Shown piece after piece: positions 27,414 to 38,090 of a stretch of 64,000 nucleotides of DNA. Position 1 is the stretch's first letter. Every line of letters starts with the position of its first letter. The notes below the pieces were generated by a model. The model was not told the DNA's origin. It did no database searches and worked only from the letters and a program-made list of their open reading frames with translations. This DNA comes from Adiantum capillus-veneris. Its lineage: Eukaryota; Streptophyta; Polypodiopsida; Polypodiales; Pteridaceae. The position numbers were made by a program, and so were the translations under genes. The stretch is from contig CM043952.1 in NCBI GenBank assembly GCA_014529385.2, positions 158,625,557 to 158,689,556 on the forward strand, written 5' to 3'.

Positions 27414-28358
27414 TCACATGATAATTCGGAAAGTCTCTCTCCTTCGTGGTGGAAGGTTATAGTCGGAGGTGTAGATCTCTTGGTAGTCGAGGTCAAATTT
27501 ATAGTACCACAGAACAATGTTGTCTTCGTCTTCTAGCTCTAGGACTGCCCCTCTAGCAAGCTCTTGGAAAAGCTTGAACTCTCTCTCTTTGAGCAACTTC
27601 ACTTTCCACTTGTATTAATCCAAGTTGGATGGATACATAGCAAGCTGTAAAGTCGTCATCATAGCCTTGATTCACAAGCAACACCCCTTGAAGGTGGAGG
27701 GTCTTGTCTTTTCGCCAATCAAAACCAGTGTCAAAGACCTTGTCGATGACAAGCTCCGCCACTTCACTCGGTAGACGACGTAGAATCCATGCTGCTGTTT
27801 CTAGTTCATGGCTCATGAGATGAGAGTGAGGTATAGAAAGACTTTGGAGGATTTACCCTTTTGTTTTGGAGACGGGGTGATTGTCGGCGCTGGAAAACCC
27901 TTGAATCTTTTGGTGCAAGGGAGAGGGAGGGACCACGTGTTCGTAGTAGCTTTCTCAAGTTGTGAAGGCTTGTTGTGGGCGTAGGTGGAATAGGTGGCAA
28001 AGATGTGGACGTAGATGTAGAGAAGCCTGGTGCTACTTGAAAGCCTACTGATGTGAGAACGCCTGTGCGGATGTCGAGGGAGAAAATGATGGCCTTTTCT
28101 TCACTTTGGGTTGCACTCATGTCGAAGGTGCGGTTTTTGGCTACAATGTGAGCATGATGCAACTTGTGCCTTGCTGTTACGCTTGCGGGGATGATGAGAA
28201 ATGTAAACAATTTGAGTAGGGAAAGAGGGTCTTACCACCTCTTCTATGCTAACAATACAACACCCTGGCAAGAGTGTCTTGATGACTTGAGTCAAACCTT
28301 CTTGAAGCTCCTCCTCTTTAGTGGTCCAATTAGAGAATTCAAGAAGCCACTCGTCCAT
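27414..28358 (-). pseudogene. Element C leader ORF fragments with a CCHC motif
   Basis: Just after the PBS an 85-codon ORF starts at an ATG (28356-28358). It contains CSHCSQKPHLRHEC, which fits CX2CX4HX4C. Further leftward, fragments in shifting frames (27,816-27,553 and 27,602-27,414) look protein-like (acidic, with LVNQGYDDD and LELEDEDN). A degraded extra ORF upstream of gag is possible, as in Ogre/Tat-type elements. The family is unknown and coding status is uncertain. Confidence 0.35.
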
Positions 28359-28407
28359 GAAGGGAAGTAAACATGTCAGCCTTGTAAACTGAAGGTTTCA
28401 AGAGCCC

Positions 28408-28425
28408 TCCTCAGTGGGGGCACCA
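28408..28425 (-). other. Element C primer-binding site
   Basis: TCCTCAGTGGGGGCACCA (plus strand) sits two bases inside the 5' LTR and ends in the CCA expected of a tRNA 3' end. Element D has nearly the same site. I cannot name the tRNA with certainty. Confidence 0.65.
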
Positions 28426-28427
28426 AA

Positions 28428-29217
28428 TGAGAGGCGGAAGTGAAAAATAGACCCGGTGGCCTCTACACCAAGACTATGCACAATGGCCTCATCATGGGGG
28501 ATACACAATAGGGGCACCACCTAGCAAGATATGCGGCTAGGACGCATACGTATACACAATGAAGCATGCCATGGAAAACAATTTCAAGATCCACGCCCAA
28601 ATGTGGAATGGGGTGGTCGGAGAATAAGGTGAGAGGAGTGGTGAATGAGTGAGAATGGGCTTGCTACTTGTGCATGTTAGTAAGGAAGATAACGAGGTAG
28701 GGGAAACTTGCGAGTATGCTCACTTATCATACAAGAGGTGGCTAATCCGTACACCTCAAGATGGAAGTAGCAAGATGATAGGAATATGAGAGGGAGAGAG
28801 AGAGTGTGTGTGTATGGTGGCGAATCCGCACACCTTTACATAAGCAGAAAAAAAAGGCAAGGAACAAGCATATACCATACTCACAATGAGATGTATCCAA
28901 AGCGACACAAAGTATGGCACCAAGATGGAGTGTGTTGATTGCTTGCAAAATATGAATACAATAGGTAGCGTATGGCAAGAAAATGAGAAGGGGACAAGAT
29001 CGTAGGAGGCATAATGGAGAGATGGGAGTTGATGGCGAAGAATATCATGAGTGTGTCCACCCTTCTTCTTCTTGAAATTGTGCCTTCAACCCTTAATTAC
29101 AAGTGGTGTGGAGGTGTGGTGCTCATCTTTTGTGCATGGTGATGGTGATGATGATGGTGTTGTGATTATGTGATTAGGATTCATGCTACAAGCATGTAGC
29201 ACAAGAGTGTGTATGGA

Positions 29218-29254
<37 letters not shown>

Positions 29255-30383
29255 TCTTTAAGTGAGCTCTCATGGCCTTCTTATATAAGGAAGGAGGGGA
29301 GGATTTAGCAATATTTCTATTTGAGGTGAGTGTCCCACTTTGGTGACTAGGAAAATGGGGTGCATGTGACTGTGGCTCCCATCTTGTCTCCTCATTATTT
29401 AAAATACCGGAGTCAATAGAGAGAGAAGATGAGAGAATGTGGGTAGGATGTAGAGGATAGGAGATATTTACAATAGTCTAGCTTTGGCTAGACATAAGCT
29501 TATTAGAGAGAGAAGAGAGAGGTAAGAAATTTACAAGAGAGATTGTCAAAGGTGGATAGTTGTTGATGAGGATGGATCCTCCAAAAATGGTGATAGAATC
29601 ACTCTAGACTTGCCAAGACCTCATTAAAAGAGCCTTGTCTCTTGTAATCATGCTTGAAGACTTGTAGAACCATAGCCATTCTAGAGGGAAGAAAATTGGG
29701 GATGGCCTGTGTCACCATTACACGAGAAAACTGAGGTCCACTACAAAAATCATATCTCCGTGTTCATAACTCCAAAAATTCTGAAAAAATTTGAGCTAAA
29801 AGTTGAGATCACGAGCTACATCTTTCATGTTGAACGCTCCTTCAGATTCGGGTTTATTCTTTACTTAAAAAATTCAGCCAAATAATGTATTATTTGTGGC
29901 TGCAAAGGTCTTTTGGTGGTCCCCTTTGAGTGGACTTCTCTCTTGCCTTCAAGTGTAAGCTCCTTCATGTGTATGAAAACATGACCTAGAGTTTTGAAAA
30001 GAGTGGCAATCATCTAGATGGAGGTATTATTGAAATTTGAAAGTGGGGTTGAGGTTTGAAAATGAAAACTAGTAAATAAAATATTTGGTAGGGTAGAATA
30101 ATATACATACATGAAAAATATATTAGAAACTACTAAAATATATAATGTAATTTAGAATATATATATTTAATATTTAAGGTTAAAAGAGAGATCAACAAAG
30201 AAAGCTTACTTATTTATGCTACATCGTGATTGATTAGCATAAGTCTTATTTATTTAATAAAGGCTAAAACGTTTGTGAAAAAGGGAAGAAAAAATCAAAA
30301 GTAACTTATATAATAGGAAATATTTTTGGTAAAAGAGAAAAAAAAAATATGGGGGGTTCCCATGCATGGAAAAGCTTGCCTCA
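28428..30383 (-). repeat. Element C 5' LTR
   Basis: 1,956 bp with TG...CA ends. Contains a (GT)n run at 29221-29250. Blocks such as GGTCCACTA, AAAAAATTTGAG and CACGAGCTAC are shared in order with the D LTR, so the two belong to sister families. Confidence 0.85.
29221..29250. repeat. (GT)n microsatellite in the C LTR
   Basis: Fifteen GT units. Confidence 0.95.
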
Positions 30384-30546
30384 GTAGCTCGATCACATTC
30401 CCTTCAGTGTTTTTGAACACTCCTTGGTAGATCTTTAGGTCGTTCGACTCTAGCAGATCTTCTTGGATCCATGTGCTGGTGGGCTTTAGTGTTCCTTCTG
30501 GTATGACGAAGGGCTCCACTTCTTCTAGGTAATCCTTAATGGTCAT

Positions 30547-33405
30547 TCTTCTCTTCTTTGCCGGTGACTACGCGGCTGCCATAAATCCTGTTGCACTCAG
30601 TACTCCGAAGTTAGCGTTTTTTCCATATTAGCTGAGAAACAGAGTTTTAACTATCCAAATGACTTGAAAATTGAAAATAAATCTTAAAAGGAACTTGTGA
30701 AACTGTGCATGTGCTCATAGTACAATTCTAGCCAAAATTTTCCATTTAGACATCCTACGCGTAGGATGTCTTTTTCATCAGAATTGGGTGATACTTGACA
30801 TGCTGGTAGTCTTTGGCCTATGGAACATGGCTATGTGCTTGGATATGGATTTGGGCATCAAAAAGTGGATTTTTTGGGATGATTCAGGCTTTAGGTTACA
30901 AATTGGGTAGAAAGTCCATAACAGGTAGCAAGTGATGTCCAAATGGGTTGAAAATTGGTATATGGGCTTATTGCACCATGGCATTGGCTCCCATGATGTC
31001 ACTCTTTGCACAGAAGGTCTAAATTATGCTGGAGACATCCTACGCGTAGGATGTCTATTTCATCAAAATGGCATGAGATTTGTTCTGTGGGTAGTCCTTG
31101 GCCTATGGAACATGGCTATGCTCTTGGATTTGGATTTGGACAAGGATTGATGCTTGTAAGAGCCTGTGTAGTGTTTTTGGGCTCAAAAAGTGTATCTTGA
31201 AGGTGTTGGGGGTCAAAATTGATTAGAATGGCTTCAAAATTGATATATGAGCTCTTGATGATGAGGTGATTGGATATGGAATGGACAAACATCCTCTGTA
31301 GGCCAAAAATGTCAAATAGACATCGTACGCGTAGGATGTCTACTTCATCAATTTTTGCTTCTGACCACACAGATTGGTTGGTGATGTGCTTGTGAATGTG
31401 TTCTGCAAGTTTCATGTGATTTGGACAAGATTTGGTAGGTCTATGGCCCATTATTGCCTATATGCCCTAACTTTGCGTTTTTTCATGCATATGAGGTCAA
31501 TGTTGGTCCAAATGTGATGAAACTTGGTGGCTAGCATGTAAAGGTCATTCAAAAAATGTGTGTGATGAAAAATGTTGGGATCTGTGCCCAGAAAGGCCCT
31601 TGAGACATCCTACGCGTAGGATGTCTCCTGATGATTTTTTTATGGAATGTGCCACTAGTGCTTGCCCTTGGTCCCCGTGAGTCCCTTTTATGCCTAATTT
31701 CAACAAAAAAGTCAAATGGATAGAAAGTAACTCCCTGTGTGGACTTCAGAGCCTCCGAGCCATTTTCTGACTTTTGGAGTGCTTTTTGGCAATGAAATTT
31801 CTTGATGTTGGTCTCCATAGCTTCCCGATCCCTTGGGGATCCCTGCCGTATGGTTTTTATCAACTTTGGCTTCACCGTAGCTTCATTTGGCAATTTGTCG
31901 CTCTAGAAGCACCCGTGGTTGCGTTTACATGTCTTCGATGATTTGTGGTGGTCTAACACTATAGGACTTGGTTGTTGATGGTCTAGGAAAGCCGCTCGTG
32001 AAGTTTGGTGGCAAACGGGCATGCGGTTTGGCCGCGAGAGCAATTTGACGCTTTGTGTGTTTTATGCCGTTTCTGAAGTTTAGTGCCGCTTCGGGTCATT
32101 TTTTGGTCATGTGGGTCACATAGACTTGTCGAGCATGTCGAGATGCTCCTACCCATGGATTTTGGTAGCATTTGGGCGCCTTTTCGCCGATTTCCCATTT
32201 GGTGGCCTCTTGCAGGATTCTAGGAATTAGGGTTTTTCCCGATGGTTTTCTACTCCCTTTGGACATCCAAGACTGGTCTCATATGCTAGGCTAAGCTGCC
32301 GATGAAGTCTCGTTGCTTTTGGGTTAGCCATTAGGTCGCCACCTCTACTTGTAGGTCTCTACCGCCCGCTTTGTGTGCGAACCCTACGCTAGTTTTCGCG
32401 ACAAAACGACAAGCATGTGCGAAAAGCTCAAGGTGGTGAGCCTACCTCTCATGTCTGAAGCCCGTCGTATAGTCGTGCACGTCGTAGAAGCTGTTGGAAG
32501 GTCTGTCCGCTCTAGGTGGCAGAAGCTCTCTCCAAAAGGTCAATAGTGAAAATGAGCTAAAAATGAGGTGAAAATTTCTTATAATGGAGGTCCGCGAACC
32601 ACTTTTCATGAAATTTGACATGTGCTCCCATCTTCTTGCGAGATGCGGTTTAGGCTCAAAAATTTCTTGATTTGGACTCCATTTGCTCTGTTTACCAGAA
32701 ATTTGGCATTTCGGTCAAAACCTGGCCAAAACACGCTTTCCGCTCCAGTCTCATAATTGCACCCCCACTGTACCATAGGTTTTCCTATAGTCACTGATCA
32801 TCCCCATATTTTTTGTTTTTCGTTACGACCATTTTTCACCTGCTTTTTGTATTTTTGAAGTTTTTCTACCGAAAATTAGCACAAATTAAAAGAAAAATAG
32901 CAAATCAAACCCAGAAAATCTCCAAAAATCCTAATAAATCACAAACATCATCGCAAAACATTATATACACTCACATGCAATTTTATAGTCGGATTTCTCC
33001 GTTTTACCAATATTTTGTCCGAAAAATGGCTATTTCTACTTATATACACACATCTAGGGGCTTGATTTGGCTTTTGGCCCCATATACCTATAGATACATG
33101 CTGTATAAGGGCATATATACTTGGGTTAGTCCAGAAAATTTCGCAATCAAACAACAACCCTTAAAATAGTCGAAAATCATGCCCTTTTGTGCTCTTTCTG
33201 CTATTGGTTCTGCATTTGAGAATGCCTCCCCCCCTCCTAGCCGAAGTCCTCCCGGACGACAAGGTATCGCCTCAAAGTATGTGCCGTGCATAGGTTGAAA
33301 AATTTGTGCTAATTCTTGGCCGATTAATGTGGCCCTAATTTATGCATACTCGGTCAATGCATGGAAAAATTAATGTTGTGCAAGAGAAGGGAATAAGCAA
33401 GATGC
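30547..33405 (-). promoter_or_regulatory. Element B non-coding block between pol and ORF Y
   Basis: About 2.9 kb with no coding frame I can support. The part next to ORF Y holds the exact 285-bp palindrome array. The rest (31,630-33,400) is unique sequence with short ORFs. The position directly upstream of ORF Y makes it a candidate internal promoter or splice region for a subgenomic transcript. That is inference. Confidence 0.45.
30748..31626. repeat. Four 24-bp palindromes at exact 285-bp spacing
   Basis: Copies start at 30748, 31033, 31318 and 31603, each 285 bp apart. Three are perfect. The third has one change (CATCG for CATCC). Sequence after each copy is related (TTTTTCATCA..., TATTTCATCA..., TACTTCATCA...) and a GGCCTATGGAACATGGCTATG block recurs in two units. 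This is a tandem repeat whose most conserved part is the palindrome. Confidence 0.95.
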
Positions 33406-34692
33406 TTATTGGCATTCGCCGTCGAGGTTTCCTGTTTTCTTTGCAAGTAACAGCTGTAACTCTACTACTCTCTGTTTAATTGTCTTTTTTGTAAAAGGCA
33501 GTCGCTTTGCCGCTACTGTTGATATAATCGTAGTTGTTTCTATGGAGAGGATTGTCTTGGCCGGAATGGCCGTGGACAGTATTTCCTTTGCTTTCCATTG
33601 GTAGCTTGTTTTTGCCGGCTTTTGTAGGTTTTTTGCTACTTCCTTGGTTGCCATTGTTTTGTTGCGGATTGGCATCCACATTAGTCGGTTGTCCTTTTTC
33701 AAATGCAGTTGTCTGCCTTTCGTTGTTGCTTGTACTGAAGGGAGTTCCTTTTGCTTTTGTTTTGGTATCCAAATGCGAGTAACATTTGGATTATTGCTGA
33801 GCATTTTCTTTGGGATCCATATCTGTTTTATACCCTTGGTTTTTGGTTGAACTATCGGATTCGGTTGAATTCTTTCGTTGCATCGGTGCTTGTCTGCCAT
33901 GTCATTTCTATCCTTCCGCATCCATACTTGTTTCCCTCGATTTGGTAATCTAGATCTTTGCATTGCGGTTGGTGACGTTGTATGTATGTAGTTAGCATGG
34001 TTGGCTTTTATCTGTCTGTTGGCCTTGGGTATCATGTTGTTCTTTGGTGGAATTCTTGCTTTTGTTTTTTTTGCCAGTGATTGCATTGCTGGCAGCTGAT
34101 TGTTTTGGTATTGCTGAGCAAAGGCTATCACCTGGTGTTCTTGTGCATGCTGAATTTTGACTGCATTCGTATTCCAATCTATCTGCATATTGTACTCTTT
34201 TTGCCAAGGTTGTCCCAACATCATTGGGTGTTGTGTGCTTTCATCACATAGAATTTGTGTAGGTAAATATATTGATGTACTTGTACATGCAATATAGTCC
34301 ATCCCAATGTTTTCAATGAGTGTGATGTACTACTTTCCAGCACTTGAGGAGTAGGATGAAGTTGACCTGTGGATTTGAGCTGTTGGTATAATCCGTATGA
34401 GATCAAATTTGCTTGAGCTCCAGAATCAAGCAATGCCGTCGATTCAACTTGATTGCTATCCACTTTGACTACAAATTATTGGCTCCTCTGTTTCTTCATC
34501 CAACTTCGTCAGTCGAATGGAATTGATTCGCAATGGTGCTCCACTTGGTCGCAGAAGTCTTCGTTTTGCAATGCGTTCTTTTGCTTCTGCTTGAGCTTCC
34601 TCTCGTACTCTCTGTTTTTCCTTCATTCGTTGTTTTCCTTGATGAATTTTTTGAAGCATATCCTGTGTGAGTGGTAGATGATATTTCTTCAG
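33406..34692 (-). pseudogene. Element B post-integrase ORF: second retropepsin-like domain with W-motif tail
   Basis: Downstream of integrase a basic/acidic linker (QRMKEKQRVREEAQAEAKER) leads to a segment with ALLDSGAQANLIS, then HKFYVM, then MMLGQPWQKEYNMQIDW. This is the order catalytic DSG, beta strands, LGxPW expected of a retropepsin. It is distinct from the DSG protease after gag (ILGRPF type). At least two frameshifts break it (about 34,460 and 34,300). The last ~240 codons are Lys/Gln/Asn-rich and carry four Trp motifs (WMRK, WIPK, WIPK, WMPI at codons ~127, 162, 178 and 209 of the 34,302 frame). It could be a pol C-terminal extension or a separate accessory ORF. Confidence 0.65.
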
Positions 34693-36301
34693 TCAACATC
34701 CACTAATCCAGTTCGGCATTTCTTCACCTGCTAATGTAGCAAGCTTGATAGCTCCACTTTGTGATAGATCACCAATCACAAAGGGTCCCATCCCTTGCTT
34801 TTTAAGTTTCTTGGCCTGTTGTTTCAAAGTATAAACAAGTACATAATCACTTGTTTTGAACTTTTTAGTGCACACATGCTTGTCAAAAAACTCTTTTTGT
34901 CTTCTCTTTTTAGCATAGATTGAAGCTACAGCTCTCAAGCGGAGTTCATCTAGCTTTTCAAGATCATCTATTCTTGAAGAGAGTTCATGCCCTGTCCATT
35001 CTAAGCGTTTCGCTACTCGTAGAGTTGAAATTAAAAACTCTATGAGTAGTATAGCATTTAGGCCAAACACCATGTTGTACGGTGTTGTTCCTATCGATGT
35101 TTTGTAAGCTACCCTGTATGCCCATAGTGTTGAGTGTAGCTGTTGATCCCAATCTGTTCTTGACTCTGACACTATTTTAGTGAGAACCATGCATAATGTT
35201 TTATTTGTGGCCTAAGCTTGTCCATTTGCCTATGGATGGTATGGAGCAGATTTCCTATGTATGACCATGAATTCCTCTAGCAGATATTCAATGACTTCAT
35301 TAAGAAAATGTGTCCCACGATCACTAACAATTTCTATTGGTAAACCGTATCGTACAAAAACATTCTCATACAAAAATTGTGCAGTAGTTCGTGCATCTGC
35401 TTTTTGCGTTGCCTTGGCTTCGACCCATTTTGTGAGATAGTCCATAGCCACAATGATATATTGGGTATGGGTGCGATATGCAGGGGGTGAGATAGGTCCC
35501 ACAAAATCAATGCCCCATTTTGCAAATGCTCTTGCTCCCATCGTTGGCCGTAGTGGCATCTCATCTCTCTTTATTGGCACCTTGGTGCGCTGACATGCGT
35601 CACAACGCTTTACAAACTCTTCAGCATCCATGTGCAATGTAGGCCACCATATACCTACGGTTAAGACAAATTTTTCCGTCTTATCGCCCGAAAAATGGCC
35701 TCCACTTATTCCGCTATGTGCATGTTCTAGAATCAGCAAGTATTCGCTTTCACTTGCACAGATTCTAAGTTGATTGTCCTTTCCTCGCTTATATAGTTGG
35801 TTCACAATTAACTGAAAGTCATGGGCTTCCAGCTCTATAGCTTTTTTTCGTGCTCTTGTTATGTTCTCAAGAAACATCCTAGCGGTTAAGAAATCAATGA
35901 TATATTGACTCCATGCAGGTGCAATGTTTACCTGAAACAATGTCGGGTGATCCACTGGTCATTTGTCACTACATATAGTACAATTGGTAACATAAGAATG
36001 TGTGTCCGTATACATAGGTTGCCAATAAACCCCTAACTGTTTCAGTCTCTGGTGTGTTTTCACTCTTGAACAATGAAATGCACAATCCTGGATATGTGCT
36101 TCTTCAAGGTAGCACTCGAATTCTTCCAGATTTATACATAATCGTAGGATTTGGTCCGATCCTAGATGATACAGCCGTCCTGCTATCAAACTGAAAGTTT
36201 TTTGTTTGTCGAATTGTTTGTTGTTTGGATCTGTACTCCGTATTATCAAACCTACTTCCAAAGGAAAGAATGCTATCAATTTCCTGTGACCATTTGGGTA
36301 T
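34693..36301 (-). pseudogene. Element B integrase with two H2C2-like zinc modules (broken)
   Basis: Module 1 (36,301-35,959, with one frameshift) has LIAGRLYHLGSDQILRLCI, then EEAH, HCSRVKTH and NCTICSD. Module 2 (about 35,916-35,570) repeats the layout: WSQ...DFLT, LIVNQLYKRG..QLRICA, LEHAHSGISGGHF and RCDACQ. Both show the His/His/Cys/Cys set of the integrase zinc-binding domain. The core follows with WGIDFVGPI and VSDRGTHF. The third catalytic residue (Glu of NGQAE) is a TAG stop, and another TAG lies five codons earlier. The C-terminus has a GPY/F-type domain (KQGMGPFVIG, then LKKYH) and no visible chromodomain. Confidence 0.85.
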
Positions 36302-37975
36302 CATTTCAACATTGAAAAGATAAGCATCTGGTATGTCATCATCGACTCCTTTAGGAGGAGCCCCGTTGTGTATCCTTGAAAGATGATCCGCTCGTAGACG
36401 GGTTTTACCATTTTTGACCACCACTGTGAAATCAAAATCTAGCAATATAATAAACCTGCGTACAATTCTCCCTGTATTGCATGGTTTATTTACCAGACAG
36501 ATACAAAAGAGCTTGATGATCTGTAAAGAACACAAATTTATTTGCGAGCAAATAATGCCGAAATTTCTTTACAGCATAAATCATTCCTAACCCTTCTTGT
36601 TCGGTGGTTGTGTAGTTCTTTTCCGCACTGTTTAACTGTCAGCTTGTATAACACACTGGAAAATCCATTGTTCCGTCTCCAGGTTGAGCCAGAATACTCC
36701 CGATTGCATATGCAGAAGCATCAATGTGAACATGGAATATTTTTTCCCAATCCGTTGCTTTAAGTATGGGTGTTTATATAAGGTTTTCCTTCAGCTTTTG
36801 GAATGAAGTTTCACACTCCTCGGTCCAATCGAAATTAACTAGCAAACGATACAGAGGTTGTGCAATGACTGCATACATGTAGATGAATCTTCAATAATAT
36901 CTGCAGTGTCCCATGAAGGATTGCACTTGTTTAGCATTAGTGGGATTGGGTAGGTCTACTATGACTTTGACTTTGTCTAGGTCAGTGGTTATGCCATTTC
37001 TTGAGACAATGTGTCCTAAGATGCGGCCTTGCTTAACCATAAAGATACACTTTTTTGGGTTAAGACAGATTCGATATGTCCTGCATTTTTCAAATACCTT
37101 TTGCAAATGATCAATATGTTCCTCTCGTAGAAGAGAGTGTACACAAAGATCATCCATGTATATTTCTAAGAATATTCTCAGGTATTCTTTGAACACGTGC
37201 GTCATTAACCTTTGGAAAGTAGTTGGGGCATTAGTTAAGCCAAACGGCATAACTCGATACGCATAAATTCCCCATTCTGTGGAAAACGTTGTTTTGTGTT
37301 GATCCTCCCTTGCAATTGCCAATTGGTTGTATCCTGAAAACCCATCCAGAAAGGAATAAGCCCGTTTTCCAGCCACCTGCTCAAGTACATGTTATGTGAT
37401 TGGCAAGGGATAATTATCCCTTATGGTGGCTGCATTTACCTTTTTGAGGTTTACACACACTCGCAGTTTTTCGTTCTTTCTAGGAACTACCACAATGGGT
37501 GACACCCAATCTGTATGTTCAATTTCATAGATGAATTTAGCTTCCATCAGCTTATCAATCTCCTCTTTGATTCGTTTAGCTCTCCTCTTTGATTCGTTTA
37601 GCAAATGTATCATTATATGTATAAGGACGTTGTTTGCTAGGTTTTGCATCCGATTTCAAAGGAATTGTATGTTGGCATATCGATGGATCAACTTCTTTGA
37701 GGTCTTTATAGAACCATGCAAACACATCTTTATATTTCTTTAGAAGTTGTGTTAGCCGTTCTTCTTCTTCAGGCTCTAAATCGTTTGCTATATAGACCGG
37801 CTGAGGCTTTTCACCTGGTTCCGCGAGGTCTATTCTTTTTGCATTTTCTGGCCCATCGTAAGATTCTTGGTTGGTTCTTTCCCTGACTGGTGGGTCATGA
37901 TGATTTTTCTGTCTTGGATGGTAAATTTTTGATAGTGTGATGGTACATTCATGTTTCCTTTCTTTGACTTCCCTT
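36302..37975 (-). pseudogene. Element B reverse transcriptase and RNase H (broken)
   Basis: The segment opens with a gypsy-type KYKDVFAW motif and CQHTIPLK. RT follows: WVSPIVVVPRKN, FLDGFSGYNQ, MPFGLTNAPTTFQRLM, catalytic YMDD, and the LGHIVS primer-grip region. RNase H has HIDAS, TTEQEG and FTDHQAL acidic motifs. Breaks: a 22-bp tandem duplication (37561-37602) shifts the frame at the start of RT, there are stops before VLEQ (about 37,377) and before RFIY (about 36,888), and more near the end of RNase H. The YMDD catalytic box is intact, so decay looks mutational rather than structural. Confidence 0.9.
37561..37602. repeat. 22-bp tandem duplication breaking B reverse transcriptase
   Basis: TCCTCTTTGATTCGTTTAGC occurs twice, at 37561 and 37583. 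Because 22 is not a multiple of three the RT frame shifts, and a stop follows at once on the minus strand. Confidence 0.93.
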
Positions 37976-38090
37976 TACCATCACTATCTTCTTCAGTAGT
38001 CCATATCTCACGTAAAGACCGTTTCAGTTCTTAGTATTTCTGTTTACGCTCCAGTTTGGTCCACGCTTGGTCTTTTGTTGTTTCTTTTTT

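Larger units (their letters stand above)
26134..30383 (-). mobile_element. Element C: gypsy retrotransposon lacking pol and most of its 3' LTR
   Basis: The complete 5' LTR is at 28428-30383 (1,956 bp, TGAGAGGCGG...TTGCCTCA on plus). Then, leftward, come PBS, a 1.3-kb leader with ORF fragments, gag, and a 106-bp remnant of the 3' LTR end (26134-26239). GTAG flanks both sides (26130-26133 and 30384-30387), and the ORF Y frame of element B resumes exactly across it. Pol is wholly missing: gag zinc-knuckle sequence runs directly into the LTR remnant. LTR and gag resemble element D. Confidence 0.88.
17414..30546 (-). pseudogene. Element B accessory ORF Y (coiled-coil protein, interrupted by C and F)
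   Basis: The ATG is at 30544-30546. Exons left by the insertions are 30546-30384, 26133-24736 and 19194-17414. Reading frames join exactly across both insertions once one copy of each target duplication is counted, giving about 1,100 codons. Regions: an N-terminal globular part (RVWEFVTTIKEDGVARVTDL; distantly like plant-transposon accessory domains, unproven), a Pro/Glu-rich linker near 25,000, a long coiled coil (about 19,150-18,430), and a C-terminal globular part. Breaks: TAG at 25414 and 25129, TGA at 18610, frameshifts near 24,900 and 17,730. Its position between pol and 3' LTR matches the env-like ORF of Athila-type elements, but I see no signal peptide or membrane anchor. Confidence 0.65.

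Noticed and set aside
30355-30366. Right end of element C placed at CCCATGCA
   Set aside because: The ORF Y frame and the GTAG duplication fit only if the LTR ends at 30383.
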